Positions 8,627-16,894 of a stretch of DNA of 64,000 bases are shown here, in pieces. Numbering within the stretch: the first letter of the stretch is position 1; each line of letters begins with the position of its first letter. The position numbers and the translations under genes were made by a program. A model generated the notes under the pieces. That model was not told where the DNA came from, ran no database searches, and saw only the letters and a program-made list of their open reading frames with translations. Source of the stretch: Chitinophagaceae bacterium BSSC1 (lineage in GTDB: Bacteria > Bacteroidota > Bacteroidia > Chitinophagales > Chitinophagaceae); assembly GCA_002256435.1 (NCBI GenBank), contig NKJC01000006.1:186001-250000 (forward strand), written 5' to 3'.

Positions 8627-10759
8627 ATGAAAATCATTTATTATTTGTTGCTGTTGTCTTTTGTTAACATTGGCTGTAATACCCAACAGTCAAAAACAAG
8701 TTTTAAATCTATCCCTGTGACATACCCAAATACACTTAAAGACAGCACTGTTGATCACTATTTTGGAATAGCAGTTCCAGACCCATATAGATGGCTAGAA
8801 AATGATACTGCGGAAAATACCAAACAATGGGTTGCTGCTCAAAATAAAGTAACAAATGATTATTTAAACCAAATTCCATTTAGATCTACTATTCATCAAA
8901 GACTTGAAGAATTATGGAATTACGATAGCTATTCCGCACCATCACACGAGGGTGACTATGTATACTATTACAAAAAAACAGGATTACAAAATCAATCCGT
9001 TTTATATCGCCAGAAAAAAGGGAGTCAGGAACCAGAAGTGTTTCTTGACCCAAACAGTTTTTCTAACAATGGAACTACTTCGTTGGCTGGTGTTAGTTTT
9101 TCAAAAGATGGTTCTCTTGCGGCCTACCAAATTTCTGAAGGCGGAAGTGACTGGAGAAAATTGATCATTATTGATGCTATAACTAAAAAACAAATTGGTG
9201 ACACATTAATTGATGTTAAGTTCAGTGGTATTGCATGGAAAAAGAATGAAGGCATTTATTATTGCAGTTATGACAAGCCTAAAGAAGGAAGCCAATTAGC
9301 AGGCAAAACAGATCAACACAAACTTTTCTTTCATAAACTAGGAGACAAACAAAGCCAAGACCAACTGGTATTTGGTGGATCTGCTACACCTAGAAGATAT
9401 ATTGGAGCGGAAGTTTCTGAAAATGAAAGATGGTTAATCATTTATGCAGCCAATAGCACTTATGGCTCTGAGGTTTATGTGCAAGACTTGTCAAAACCTT
9501 CATCCATTGTTACGGTTGTAGATAATATGAAAAATCAAACTGGGATTCTTACAGTTGATGACCAATATTTTTATATTCAAACTGATGTAAACGCTCCCAA
9601 AGGAAAAATGGTTGTGGCTCCTATTGATCAACCAGCACCAGCCAATTGGAAAACTTTAATCCCTGAACAAAAAGAAGTGCTTTCCGTTACCAGTTCTGGT
9701 GGGCAAATTTATTGTAGCTATCTCAAAGACGCAATTACCAAGGTTTTCCAATATGATTTGTCTGGAAAACAAATTCGTGAGATTGCCCTACCCGGTTTGG
9801 GTTCTGCATATGGATTCTCAGGCAAGAAAGCAGACAAGGAGTTGTATTTTACATATAGCTCATATACAACCCCATCTACTATTTACAAAATGGACATCGC
9901 CACAGGCAAAACTGAGGTTTACAAACATTCTGGTGTTAAATTTAAATCTGAGGAATACGAGTCTAACCAAGTTTTTTATACCTCAAAAGATGGCACCAAA
10001 ATACCCATGATCATCACACATAAAAAGGGAATCAAACTGGATGGAACCAACCCCACGCTATTGTACGGCTATGGCGGTTTCTCCGTAAATATTACCCCTT
10101 ATTTTAGCACCAGTGATATTATTCTTTTAGAAAATGGTGGTGTTTATGCAGTTGCCAATTTGCGCGGAGGTGGTGAGTATGGAGAAGAATGGCATGTGGC
10201 TGGCACCAAGTTAAACAAGCAAAATGTTTTTGACGATTTTAGCGCCGCAGCCAAGTACTTGGTAGATAACAAATATTGTAGTAGATCCACGCTAGCCATA
10301 CAAGGTGAGTCAAATGGCGGTTTGTTGGTGGGTGCTTGTATTACACGCGAACCGGGTATTGCCAAAGTAGCATTCCCATTTGTAGGAGTCATGGATATGC
10401 TTCGCTATCATAAGTTTACTGCAGGAGCAGGATGGGCTTATGACTATGGTACATCAGAAGATAACAAAGAAATGTTTGAATACTTAAAAGCCTATTCCCC
10501 CATTCACAATTTCAAACCCAACACTGCTTATCCAGCAACCTTGGTCATGACTGCCGATCATGATGACCGCGTGGTTCCTGCTCACAGTTTTAAGTTTACG
10601 GCTACTCAACAAGCAAATCATCAAGGTGAAAACCCTGTCTTGATTCGAATAGAAACCAAGGCGGGTCATGGTTCTGGAAGGTCAACAGAACAAGTGATTA
10701 AAGCAGAAGCCGATAAATGGGCATTCCTATTTTACAATATGCAGATACAACCAAAATAA
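8627..10759 (+). CDS. Prolyl oligopeptidase (S9A), exported
   Basis: A 710-residue serine peptidase that cleaves short peptides after proline. The N-terminus is a signal sequence with a lipobox-like end (NIGC, Cys17), so it is probably a periplasmic lipoprotein. A seven-bladed beta-propeller fills roughly residues 85-440, and the alpha/beta hydrolase domain follows. The catalytic residues are Ser562 in GESNGG, an aspartate within DHDDRVVP (644-651) and His681 in AGHGSG. Length matches the family. It starts 22 bases after the oxidoreductase and is followed after only three bases by the AlkD-like gene, indicating co-transcription. Confidence 0.95.
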   Translation: MKIIYYLLLLSFVNIGCNTQQSKTSFKSIPVTYPNTLKDSTVDHYFGIAVPDPYRWLENDTAENTKQWVAAQNKVTNDYLNQIPFRSTIHQRLEELWNYDSYSAPSHEGDYVYYYKKTGLQNQSVLYRQKKGSQEPEVFLDPNSFSNNGTTSLAGVSFSKDGSLAAYQISEGGSDWRKLIIIDAITKKQIGDTLIDVKFSGIAWKKNEGIYYCSYDKPKEGSQLAGKTDQHKLFFHKLGDKQSQDQLVFGGSATPRRYIGAEVSENERWLIIYAANSTYGSEVYVQDLSKPSSIVTVVDNMKNQTGILTVDDQYFYIQTDVNAPKGKMVVAPIDQPAPANWKTLIPEQKEVLSVTSSGGQIYCSYLKDAITKVFQYDLSGKQIREIALPGLGSAYGFSGKKADKELYFTYSSYTTPSTIYKMDIATGKTEVYKHSGVKFKSEEYESNQVFYTSKDGTKIPMIITHKKGIKLDGTNPTLLYGYGGFSVNITPYFSTSDIILLENGGVYAVANLRGGGEYGEEWHVAGTKLNKQNVFDDFSAAAKYLVDNKYCSRSTLAIQGESNGGLLVGACITREPGIAKVAFPFVGVMDMLRYHKFTAGAGWAYDYGTSEDNKEMFEYLKAYSPIHNFKPNTAYPATLVMTADHDDRVVPAHSFKFTATQQANHQGENPVLIRIETKAGHGSGRSTEQVIKAEADKWAFLFYNMQIQPK

Positions 10760-10762
10760 TTC

Positions 10763-11440
10763 ATGCACCCTTTTGTAATAGGCATTCAAAAAAGTTTTCA
10801 AATCCATGCAAATCCTTCATTGGCTTTGGGTATGAAAGCCTATATGTTGCACCAGTTTGAATTTCTTGGTATTAAAGCACCACTAAGGGATCAACTAACC
10901 AACACTTATTTGAAATCCAATAGATTGGAAAATTGGGAATCATTAGAAATAGTGATGAAGGAGCTTTGGGCCCTACCCCATCGTGAGTTTCAATATTTTG
11001 CTATTGATGTTTTAAAAAAACACAAATCACTCTGGACGGCTAACAGTGTAGATTTAATGGAATACTGTATTTGTGAAAAAAGTTGGTGGGATAGTGTAGA
11101 CGGCATAGCCAGTGAATGGTTGGGTACTTATTTTATTCAATTCCCAAGGCTGGTTCCTAAAATTCCCAATAAGTGGAATAAGTCTGACAATATGTGGTTA
11201 CAAAGAAGCAGTATCCTTTTTCAAAAAGCTTATAAAACTAATACCAACCAAGAGCTATTAACCAAATACATTCTGCATTGCAAAGACAGTCAGGAATTCT
11301 TTATTAGAAAAGCCATTGGCTGGGCATTAAGAGAATATAGCAAGACCAATCCTGATTGGGTTAGCCAGTTTGTTGCAAAAAATACGCTCTCCAATTTAAG
11401 TGTCAGAGAAGCCTTAAAACGGATCAATAAACTTGGCTAA
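10763..11440 (+). CDS. DNA alkylation repair (AlkD-like HEAT-repeat) protein
   Basis: The 225-residue all-helical protein matches the DNA alkylation repair family (PF08713), HEAT-repeat DNA glycosylases that remove alkylated purines without base flipping. Recognisable segments are the repeat around ELWALPHREFQYFAID and the block SWWDSVDGIASEWLG, where a conserved aspartate lies. The C-terminal IRKAIGWALREYSK is typical. The start codon is three bases after the prolyl oligopeptidase stop. A bidirectional terminator follows. Confidence 0.88.
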   Translation: MHPFVIGIQKSFQIHANPSLALGMKAYMLHQFEFLGIKAPLRDQLTNTYLKSNRLENWESLEIVMKELWALPHREFQYFAIDVLKKHKSLWTANSVDLMEYCICEKSWWDSVDGIASEWLGTYFIQFPRLVPKIPNKWNKSDNMWLQRSSILFQKAYKTNTNQELLTKYILHCKDSQEFFIRKAIGWALREYSKTNPDWVSQFVAKNTLSNLSVREALKRINKLG

Positions 11441-11444
11441 AAGA

Positions 11445-11478
11445 AAAAGGGTTGAATACCTAAGTACCCAACCCTTTT
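11445..11478. terminator. Bidirectional terminator between convergent genes
   Basis: A 10-bp perfect stem AAAAGGGTTG/CAACCCTTTT with a 14-base loop. It has A's on one side and T's on the other, so it can stop transcription from both the AlkD-like gene and fsa. Confidence 0.85.
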
Positions 11479-11495
11479 AAAGTCTATAAGAACTA

Positions 11496-12146
11496 TTACA
11501 TTTTCTTGGCGTCTTCTAAAAATTTAGCCAATCCAATATCAGTTAATGGATGTTTTAACAAACCAAGGATAGAATCCAATGGGCAGGTGCAAACATCGGC
11601 GCCAGCCTCAGCTGCTTTGACAATATGCAAGGCACTACGGATTGAAGCCGCCAAGATTTCTGTTTTGAAACCCTGAATGTCATAAATATGACGCATTTGA
11701 CTAATCAGTTCCATGCCATCCCAACTACTATCATCAATTCTACCAATAAAAGGAGAAACATAAGTTGCTCCTGCTTTGGCAGCTAGAATAGCTTGACCAG
11801 CAGAAAATACCAAGGTACAATTGGTTCGAATACCGTTATCGGTAAACCATTTAATGGCTTTAATCCCATCTTTGATCATAGGAACTTTCACCACAATATT
11901 GGGGTGAATGGCGGCTAGTTTCTTACCTTCTTCTACCATAGAAGCAAACTCAGTAGACAAAACTTCTGCACTGATATCCCCGTCAACCAGGTCACAGATT
12001 GCTTTGTAGTGAGCTGCAATGGCTTCTTCGCCTTTAATGCCTTCTTTGGCCATTAAAGAGGGATTGGTGGTTACACCATCTAAAATACCCAATTCATTGG
12101 CTTCCTTAATTTGGGCTAGATTACCCGTGTCAATAAAAAATTTCAT
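11496..12146 (-). CDS. fsa: Fructose-6-phosphate aldolase / small transaldolase
   Basis: A 216-residue class I aldolase of the transaldolase superfamily, the short type (about 215-220 residues) that includes FSA and TalC. The Schiff-base lysine is K87 in VVKVPM. Also present are GVTTNPSL near the N-terminus, PFIGRIDDSSWDG, and ILAASIRSALHI. It acts in the cytoplasm on fructose-6-phosphate or in the non-oxidative pentose phosphate pathway. Sequence alone does not separate aldolase from transaldolase activity. The ATG at 12146 is directly followed by the conserved MKFFIDTGN. Confidence 0.93.
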   Translation of the reverse strand: MKFFIDTGNLAQIKEANELGILDGVTTNPSLMAKEGIKGEEAIAAHYKAICDLVDGDISAEVLSTEFASMVEEGKKLAAIHPNIVVKVPMIKDGIKAIKWFTDNGIRTNCTLVFSAGQAILAAKAGATYVSPFIGRIDDSSWDGMELISQMRHIYDIQGFKTEILAASIRSALHIVKAAEAGADVCTCPLDSILGLLKHPLTDIGLAKFLEDAKKM

Positions 12147-12230
12147 GTATGATGTGTTGATAGATAATTGAACACCTTAGCAGTAGATATTTGCAAACCC
12201 TTACACTAGTTTACAAAAGAAAAAAAAAAT

Positions 12231-12324
12231 GGCAGGCTACTCACATCGCACCGCTCAACCACCTATCCTTGCTGTATTCCTACCCTGGGGAGTTTCAGCA
12301 GGAGCTGGTCGTGTAAGACCTGCC
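12231..12324 (-). ncRNA. ffs: Signal recognition particle RNA, small bacterial type (4.5S)
   Basis: The 94-nt RNA begins GGCAGG and ends CCTGCC, closing the hairpin. At the apex is a GGAA tetraloop (12277-12280 in plus coordinates) on a GTA/TAC stem, flanked by the conserved asymmetric loop: CAGG on the 5' side and AGCA on the 3' side. That is the Ffh-binding domain. One A and ten T's follow the 3' end (12229-12220), a clear terminator. SRP RNA with Ffh targets membrane and secreted proteins to the translocon. Confidence 0.93.
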
Positions 12325-12328
12325 GACG

Positions 12329-12336
12329 CAAAAGTA
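12329..12336 (-). promoter_or_regulatory. -7 promoter box of the SRP RNA gene
   Basis: On the minus strand this reads TACTTTTG, an exact TAnnTTTG Bacteroidota -7 element. It ends four bases before the first G of the SRP RNA. I do not see a clear -33 TTTG. Confidence 0.7.
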
Positions 12337-12437
12337 AGGTTTGAAAATTAATTTTATTGCTTTTTTTAAATAAATCTCTTACAGAATTAATGATATGCGT
12401 GCTGGACAATATCTTTAATGCGTTAATTACCACCAAT

Positions 12438-13547
12438 ATGCGCTTGTACAAATGCTTTATTTTCCTCTTGGCTTTAATGCTTTTTTGTCAAAAGCCCAAG
12501 GCACAATCCGCTTTATTACATCCTGGGTTTGACAAAGCGGAATACCTAGAATTATTGAAAATTACTGCCAGACAAGTAGATACACCTTGGATCAAGGTTC
12601 AACCCCCCGCATCAGAAAAATTTAAATTGGTCTATAGATCTGCCACCATGGGTTTGGATAACAGATGGGACCTTTGGGTAGCAGACAATGGTATTGCTGT
12701 AATTAGTATAAGGGGAACCACCACTAATATAGTTAGTTGGATGGAGAATTTTTATGCCGCCATGGTTCCTGCAACTGGCACTATTCATATTAGCAATACC
12801 GACACCTTCTCTTATCAATTGGCCAAAAATCCTAGAGCGGCCGTTCATACGGGTTGGTTAATTGGCACTGCTTTTTTGAGTAAAGACATTTTACCAAAAA
12901 TTGATTCTCTATATAAAACAGGATGTAGAAATATGATTGTATTGGGGCATTCCCAAGGTGGAGGAATTGCTTATTTACTAAGTTCTCATTTAGCCAATTT
13001 GCAAGAGAAAAAATTAATCCCTAGTAATATTCAATTCAAAACTTATTGCAGTGCCGCTCCCAAACCTGGCAACTTGTTTTTTGCTTATGAATATGAAAGT
13101 AGGATGTTGGATGGCTGGGGATTCAATGTGGTCAATAGCGCCGACTGGGTTCCTGAAACGCCTTTGTCTGTTCAGGCGCTGAGCGATTTTAATCAGACCA
13201 ATCCCTTTACCAATGCAAAACCCATCATCAGTAAACAACCCTTTCCTAAAAATATTGCCCTCAAATATGCCTATAACAAATTGAACAATGCGTCTATCCG
13301 TGCGAACAAACGTTATGAGAAATATTTGGGCAAAACGGTTGCTGGAATTGTTGCTAAAAGTCTTCCTGGATTTGAAGCACCAGAGTACGCTTCAGGATTT
13401 AATTATGTACGCGTAGGACCCACTATTGTATTATTAGCCAATGATGCTTATTACCAGTCTTTCCCAGACAATCCAGAAAAGATTTTTGTACACCATTTTA
13501 TTGACGCTTATTGGTTCTTGGCCAACCAATTACAAGACAAACACTAG
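12438..13547 (+). CDS. Secreted class 3 lipase-family protein
   Basis: A 369-residue alpha/beta hydrolase of the lipase-3 family (PF01764). The start is ATG 12438, giving MRLYKCF and a clear signal peptide ending near KAQS; the longer frame upstream runs toward the SRP RNA promoter and is unlikely. The nucleophile elbow is GHSQGG with Ser172. Candidate acid and base residues are the aspartate in NSADWVPE and a histidine in VHHFIDAYW near the C-terminus. It probably hydrolyses lipid esters outside the cytoplasm. Its stop codon overlaps the convergent T9SS plug gene by four bases. Confidence 0.88.
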   Translation: MRLYKCFIFLLALMLFCQKPKAQSALLHPGFDKAEYLELLKITARQVDTPWIKVQPPASEKFKLVYRSATMGLDNRWDLWVADNGIAVISIRGTTTNIVSWMENFYAAMVPATGTIHISNTDTFSYQLAKNPRAAVHTGWLIGTAFLSKDILPKIDSLYKTGCRNMIVLGHSQGGGIAYLLSSHLANLQEKKLIPSNIQFKTYCSAAPKPGNLFFAYEYESRMLDGWGFNVVNSADWVPETPLSVQALSDFNQTNPFTNAKPIISKQPFPKNIALKYAYNKLNNASIRANKRYEKYLGKTVAGIVAKSLPGFEAPEYASGFNYVRVGPTIVLLANDAYYQSFPDNPEKIFVHHFIDAYWFLANQLQDKH

Positions 13548-14815
13548 CGCAACCCCAACCTAGAATTTAGCTGGCTAATCCCCACCAATTCATCGTGTCT
13601 GCCACTTAGAGAGCGGTAGTAAAAAAGAATGCAATACTCATTTTCTGTTTCCCAATAATTCCCATCTGTTTGAGAAACATCTAAAGGTGCAAGGGGATTT
13701 TTCAGGTCTTTGAGTGCCATAGTATAACTATAATAGCCTTGCTTGAGTAACAAACGCTTGACAAATTTTCCGTTTGCCGCATCAAATTTCATGAGTGATG
13801 AATCACTAGTTTGATTTCCAGTTAATTCACCAATCAAATGCACTTGTTTACCAGACATTGCTAATAAGTCTGTGGGTTGATAACTAAAATCTACCCAGGC
13901 ATAATCACTCTGCCACCAAGGATTCACAGATTCCGTACAATTGATTTCTGTATAGCCGTTTCTGTCCTGAAAATTGATATAGGAAAAACTACTTCTTGTT
14001 TGATCTGTTTTTACAGTTACTATCACAGGCTCTACGGTTCTGTCAACTTTTACAATTCTATCGCTTTCAAATCTAAAACTTTGCAGATCGGCCCACCTAT
14101 ATTCTTTACCTGCAGGAAACACAAAATCTTGTTCCCCATTGTATTCTAACAAATGACCACGAATAAAAACGGGTTGCTTGTCTGTAACCGCATCGCTCCA
14201 GCGATTGTTTTGCATAACCAACACTTTTACCTGTTGGGGGCTCATGAGGTTGAGTTCTTTAGTGTCTACTGAAAACTGAATTTTTTGGTGAGAGCGCAAC
14301 AATTGGTTGTCATAGGGTTGTTGCACTTGCGCCCCAATGGTTACACGCTTATCAAACACTAATACCCTTTTAGTGAAAGCCAATTTAGAAGTATCCCCGT
14401 CTAAATAAACTTTTAAAAGATAGTTACCACTCATGATAGGCATGGCATTTCTGTCAGGCAATTGCGCTTGGTAATGCACGTACTTTTGAGCTGCAATAGA
14501 TGCTACCCTATATTGACTAAGCCTTACTTGGTTAAAGCCTTTGATATAGTCAAACACGTTTACATTGGCGGGGGTCCAATCAGCATTACAAAGTTGATAG
14601 GTATAAAAGAAGTTTTTGGGATAATTGTTAAAATCGTCAAAATGTAATTCTAATTGGTCGCCAGTATTGAGTTGAAGAATAGGTAGACTAGATTGATTGT
14701 TTTGTTGAAACAACTTTACAGCATGAATACTAGGCAAATAGATCTTATCAGGTAATCGCTGAGCGATGGCTTGACTGCAGCAAAGCAATATAAAAAGGCA
14801 GACCCTAACTTTCAT
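13544..14815 (-). CDS. Type IX secretion system plug protein (DUF5103)
   Basis: A 423-residue secreted protein recognised as the plug protein of the Bacteroidota type IX secretion system, which blocks the SprA translocon pore when it is not engaged. The start is ATG 14815, followed by a signal peptide ending QAIAQ. Family features are the N-terminal strand block (IYLPSIHAVKLF, residues about 20-35), the segment NADWTPANVNVFDYI and the C-terminal NYWETENEYCILFYYRS. No other T9SS gene is nearby. It converges with the lipase gene (four-base overlap) and diverges from the permease gene. Confidence 0.85.
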   Translation of the reverse strand: MKVRVCLFILLCCSQAIAQRLPDKIYLPSIHAVKLFQQNNQSSLPILQLNTGDQLELHFDDFNNYPKNFFYTYQLCNADWTPANVNVFDYIKGFNQVRLSQYRVASIAAQKYVHYQAQLPDRNAMPIMSGNYLLKVYLDGDTSKLAFTKRVLVFDKRVTIGAQVQQPYDNQLLRSHQKIQFSVDTKELNLMSPQQVKVLVMQNNRWSDAVTDKQPVFIRGHLLEYNGEQDFVFPAGKEYRWADLQSFRFESDRIVKVDRTVEPVIVTVKTDQTRSSFSYINFQDRNGYTEINCTESVNPWWQSDYAWVDFSYQPTDLLAMSGKQVHLIGELTGNQTSDSSLMKFDAANGKFVKRLLLKQGYYSYTMALKDLKNPLAPLDVSQTDGNYWETENEYCILFYYRSLSGRHDELVGISQLNSRLGLR

Positions 14816-14894
14816 GAAATAGATTATAGTCAAACTTACAACAATCCCCCCCTACTGCAAAAGCATTTGCTGCATTGGCCCACTGGGTGTAGTT

Positions 14895-16145
14895 TTGACA
14901 AAACCCAAGCACCTGAGCCTAGCATTTTACATAGCAAAACGAATAGCTTTTACCAAACAACGGTCATTTGCCCGATTTATCATTCGATTGTCTGTGATTG
15001 CCACTGCCGTAAGTGTCATGTCAATGATTGCCACACTGGCTTTTGTAAATGGGTTTCAACAAACCGTTTCTTCCAAAGTATTTAGTTTTTGGGGGCATAT
15101 ACGGGTACAAAAATTTGAACCCAATAAATCCTTGGTGGCTGAGGAAACTCCTATTCAAAAAAGCCCCAAGATTGAACAGATTCTTCGTTCTCAACCTGGT
15201 GTGGTGCAAGTGCAAACATTTGCCACCAAGAGTGCGATTGTTGAAAAAAACAAAGAGATAGAAGGAGTATTATTAAAGGGTATAGAAAAAGGATATGATA
15301 GTCTGCAACTCAAACCATTTATACGCAAAGGCAGGTGGTTGCAATTTGTAGATAGTGGTTACAGCAAAGAAATATTGGTTTCAGAACAATTGTCCAAACA
15401 ATTAAGTATTGCGCTGGGCGATAGTCTAAGAATCTATTTTATCTCATCAACCAATGGCAGTAGAAATTACAGAAAATTGGCGGTGGTAGGCATTTTCAAA
15501 ACAGGTATTGAGGAATACGATAAACTCTTTGTGATTGGTGACCAGCAATTGATTAGACTCATGGGTAATTGGGCGGTAGATGAAACAGGGGGATATGAAA
15601 TTTTTGTCAAAGATTATCGGCAAATGGATCAAATTTCTGCTAATTTATCTGATAGGCTTCCAGCAGAATGGATGAGTAAAACCATCAGAGAAGTGCATCC
15701 CAATATTTTTGATTGGCTGAATATTCAAGACGTAAATAGGAATGTGATTTTTATAGTGATGGCCATTGTGGCTATTATCAACCTCATTACCTGTTTGTTA
15801 ATTCTGATCTTAGAAAGAACCAGGATGGTGGGCATTCTCAAGGCACTTGGAGCAGACAATTGGCTCATACAAAAACTGTTTTTGTACCACGCAACCGTGA
15901 TTACATTTGCAGGTATTGGAATTGGTTTAGTTGCAGGACTGGGACTTTGCTTTTTACAACAATACACTGGCTTTATTAAACTTGACGAGACAGCCTATTA
16001 TGTTTCCGAAGCCCCCATATATATAATCTGGTGGGAGGTTTTGGCTGTTTGTGCGGCTACCACTTTGGTTTGTTATTTGTCATTGATTATCCCAACCTTG
16101 CTGATCAGAAAAATTCAACCTACCAAAGCCATTCAATTCAGGTAA
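14895..16145 (+). CDS. FtsX/LolE-type ABC transporter permease
   Basis: A 416-residue permease. One N-terminal helix (about residues 28-55) precedes a MacB-like periplasmic core (55-270), followed by three helices forming the FtsX domain (about 275-405). This four-helix topology fits the LolC/LolE lipoprotein-release family. The segment ILERTRMVGILKALGA is the conserved coupling loop. No ATG is available; TTG 14895 gives MTKPKHLSLAFYIAKRIAF, which matches the family's N-terminus. No ABC ATPase gene is adjacent, so the partner must be encoded elsewhere. Confidence 0.88.
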   Translation: MTKPKHLSLAFYIAKRIAFTKQRSFARFIIRLSVIATAVSVMSMIATLAFVNGFQQTVSSKVFSFWGHIRVQKFEPNKSLVAEETPIQKSPKIEQILRSQPGVVQVQTFATKSAIVEKNKEIEGVLLKGIEKGYDSLQLKPFIRKGRWLQFVDSGYSKEILVSEQLSKQLSIALGDSLRIYFISSTNGSRNYRKLAVVGIFKTGIEEYDKLFVIGDQQLIRLMGNWAVDETGGYEIFVKDYRQMDQISANLSDRLPAEWMSKTIREVHPNIFDWLNIQDVNRNVIFIVMAIVAIINLITCLLILILERTRMVGILKALGADNWLIQKLFLYHATVITFAGIGIGLVAGLGLCFLQQYTGFIKLDETAYYVSEAPIYIIWWEVLAVCAATTLVCYLSLIIPTLLIRKIQPTKAIQFR

Positions 16146-16164
16146 TATTTTTTTTATTGAGCCA

Positions 16165-16890
16165 TCACTTGGCTTTCAAATGAGAGACCAAGATACCAGT
16201 AGCAACTGCTGCATTTAAGGACTCTGCCCCACCAAATCTTGGAATAGTAATAGCCTGTTTAATCAGCGGCTGTATGGGTTCACGAATGCCCTTAGATTCA
16301 TTCCCAATCACCAATAATCCCGTTACTGGTTTTTCTAACTCATACATAGATAACCCTTCTAACATGGCGCCATAAACAGGCAGTTTGGTAGCAGTTAAAA
16401 ATGCAACTATATCTGTAAAATAGACAGGTACTCTAATAAAACTTCCCATAGTAGATTGAATCACTTTGGGATTATACAGTTCCACCGTGTCTTCACTGGC
16501 AATAATTTGGCTAATCCCAAACCAGTCCGCAATTCGGATTATGGTGCCCAAATTACCCGGATCCTGAATACCGTCTAATACTAAGCTGAGTTTTTTGGAC
16601 AGGTCTGGAATAGATTTTTGAATTTTCTGCTCACAAACCAAGATCACTTGATTGGCAGTTTGCAGCCCCGTCATTTTCTCCAGTTCTATCTCTGACACTT
16701 CCATGAATCCTTTACCTGTCTTGTTTTCAGCCAACCAAGCCGCAGTTGCATAACCCTTTACAATCTTATAATCACTGGCCAAAAGCTCTTCTGCCAACTT
16801 GGGGCCTTCTGCAATAAATACCCCCTCAGCTGCCCTTTGTTTTTTCTGGCATAAAGATTGAATATATTTGAGCTCATTCTTACTGATCAT
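16165..16890 (-). CDS. TrmH/SpoU-family RNA 2'-O-methyltransferase
   Basis: A 241-residue SPOUT methyltransferase starting at ATG 16890 (ATG 16896 is also possible). The N-terminal substrate-binding domain (residues 1-85) precedes the trefoil-knot catalytic domain. Family motif 1 is DPGNLGTIIR, motif 2 is VIGNESKGI, and motif 3 is SLNAAVATGI. These enzymes use S-adenosylmethionine to methylate ribose in rRNA or tRNA; the exact target cannot be assigned. The gene is divergent from the TamL-like gene, with the two start codons only a few bases apart. Confidence 0.92.
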   Translation of the reverse strand: MISKNELKYIQSLCQKKQRAAEGVFIAEGPKLAEELLASDYKIVKGYATAAWLAENKTGKGFMEVSEIELEKMTGLQTANQVILVCEQKIQKSIPDLSKKLSLVLDGIQDPGNLGTIIRIADWFGISQIIASEDTVELYNPKVIQSTMGSFIRVPVYFTDIVAFLTATKLPVYGAMLEGLSMYELEKPVTGLLVIGNESKGIREPIQPLIKQAITIPRFGGAESLNAAVATGILVSHLKAK

Positions 16891-16894
16891 GTGC

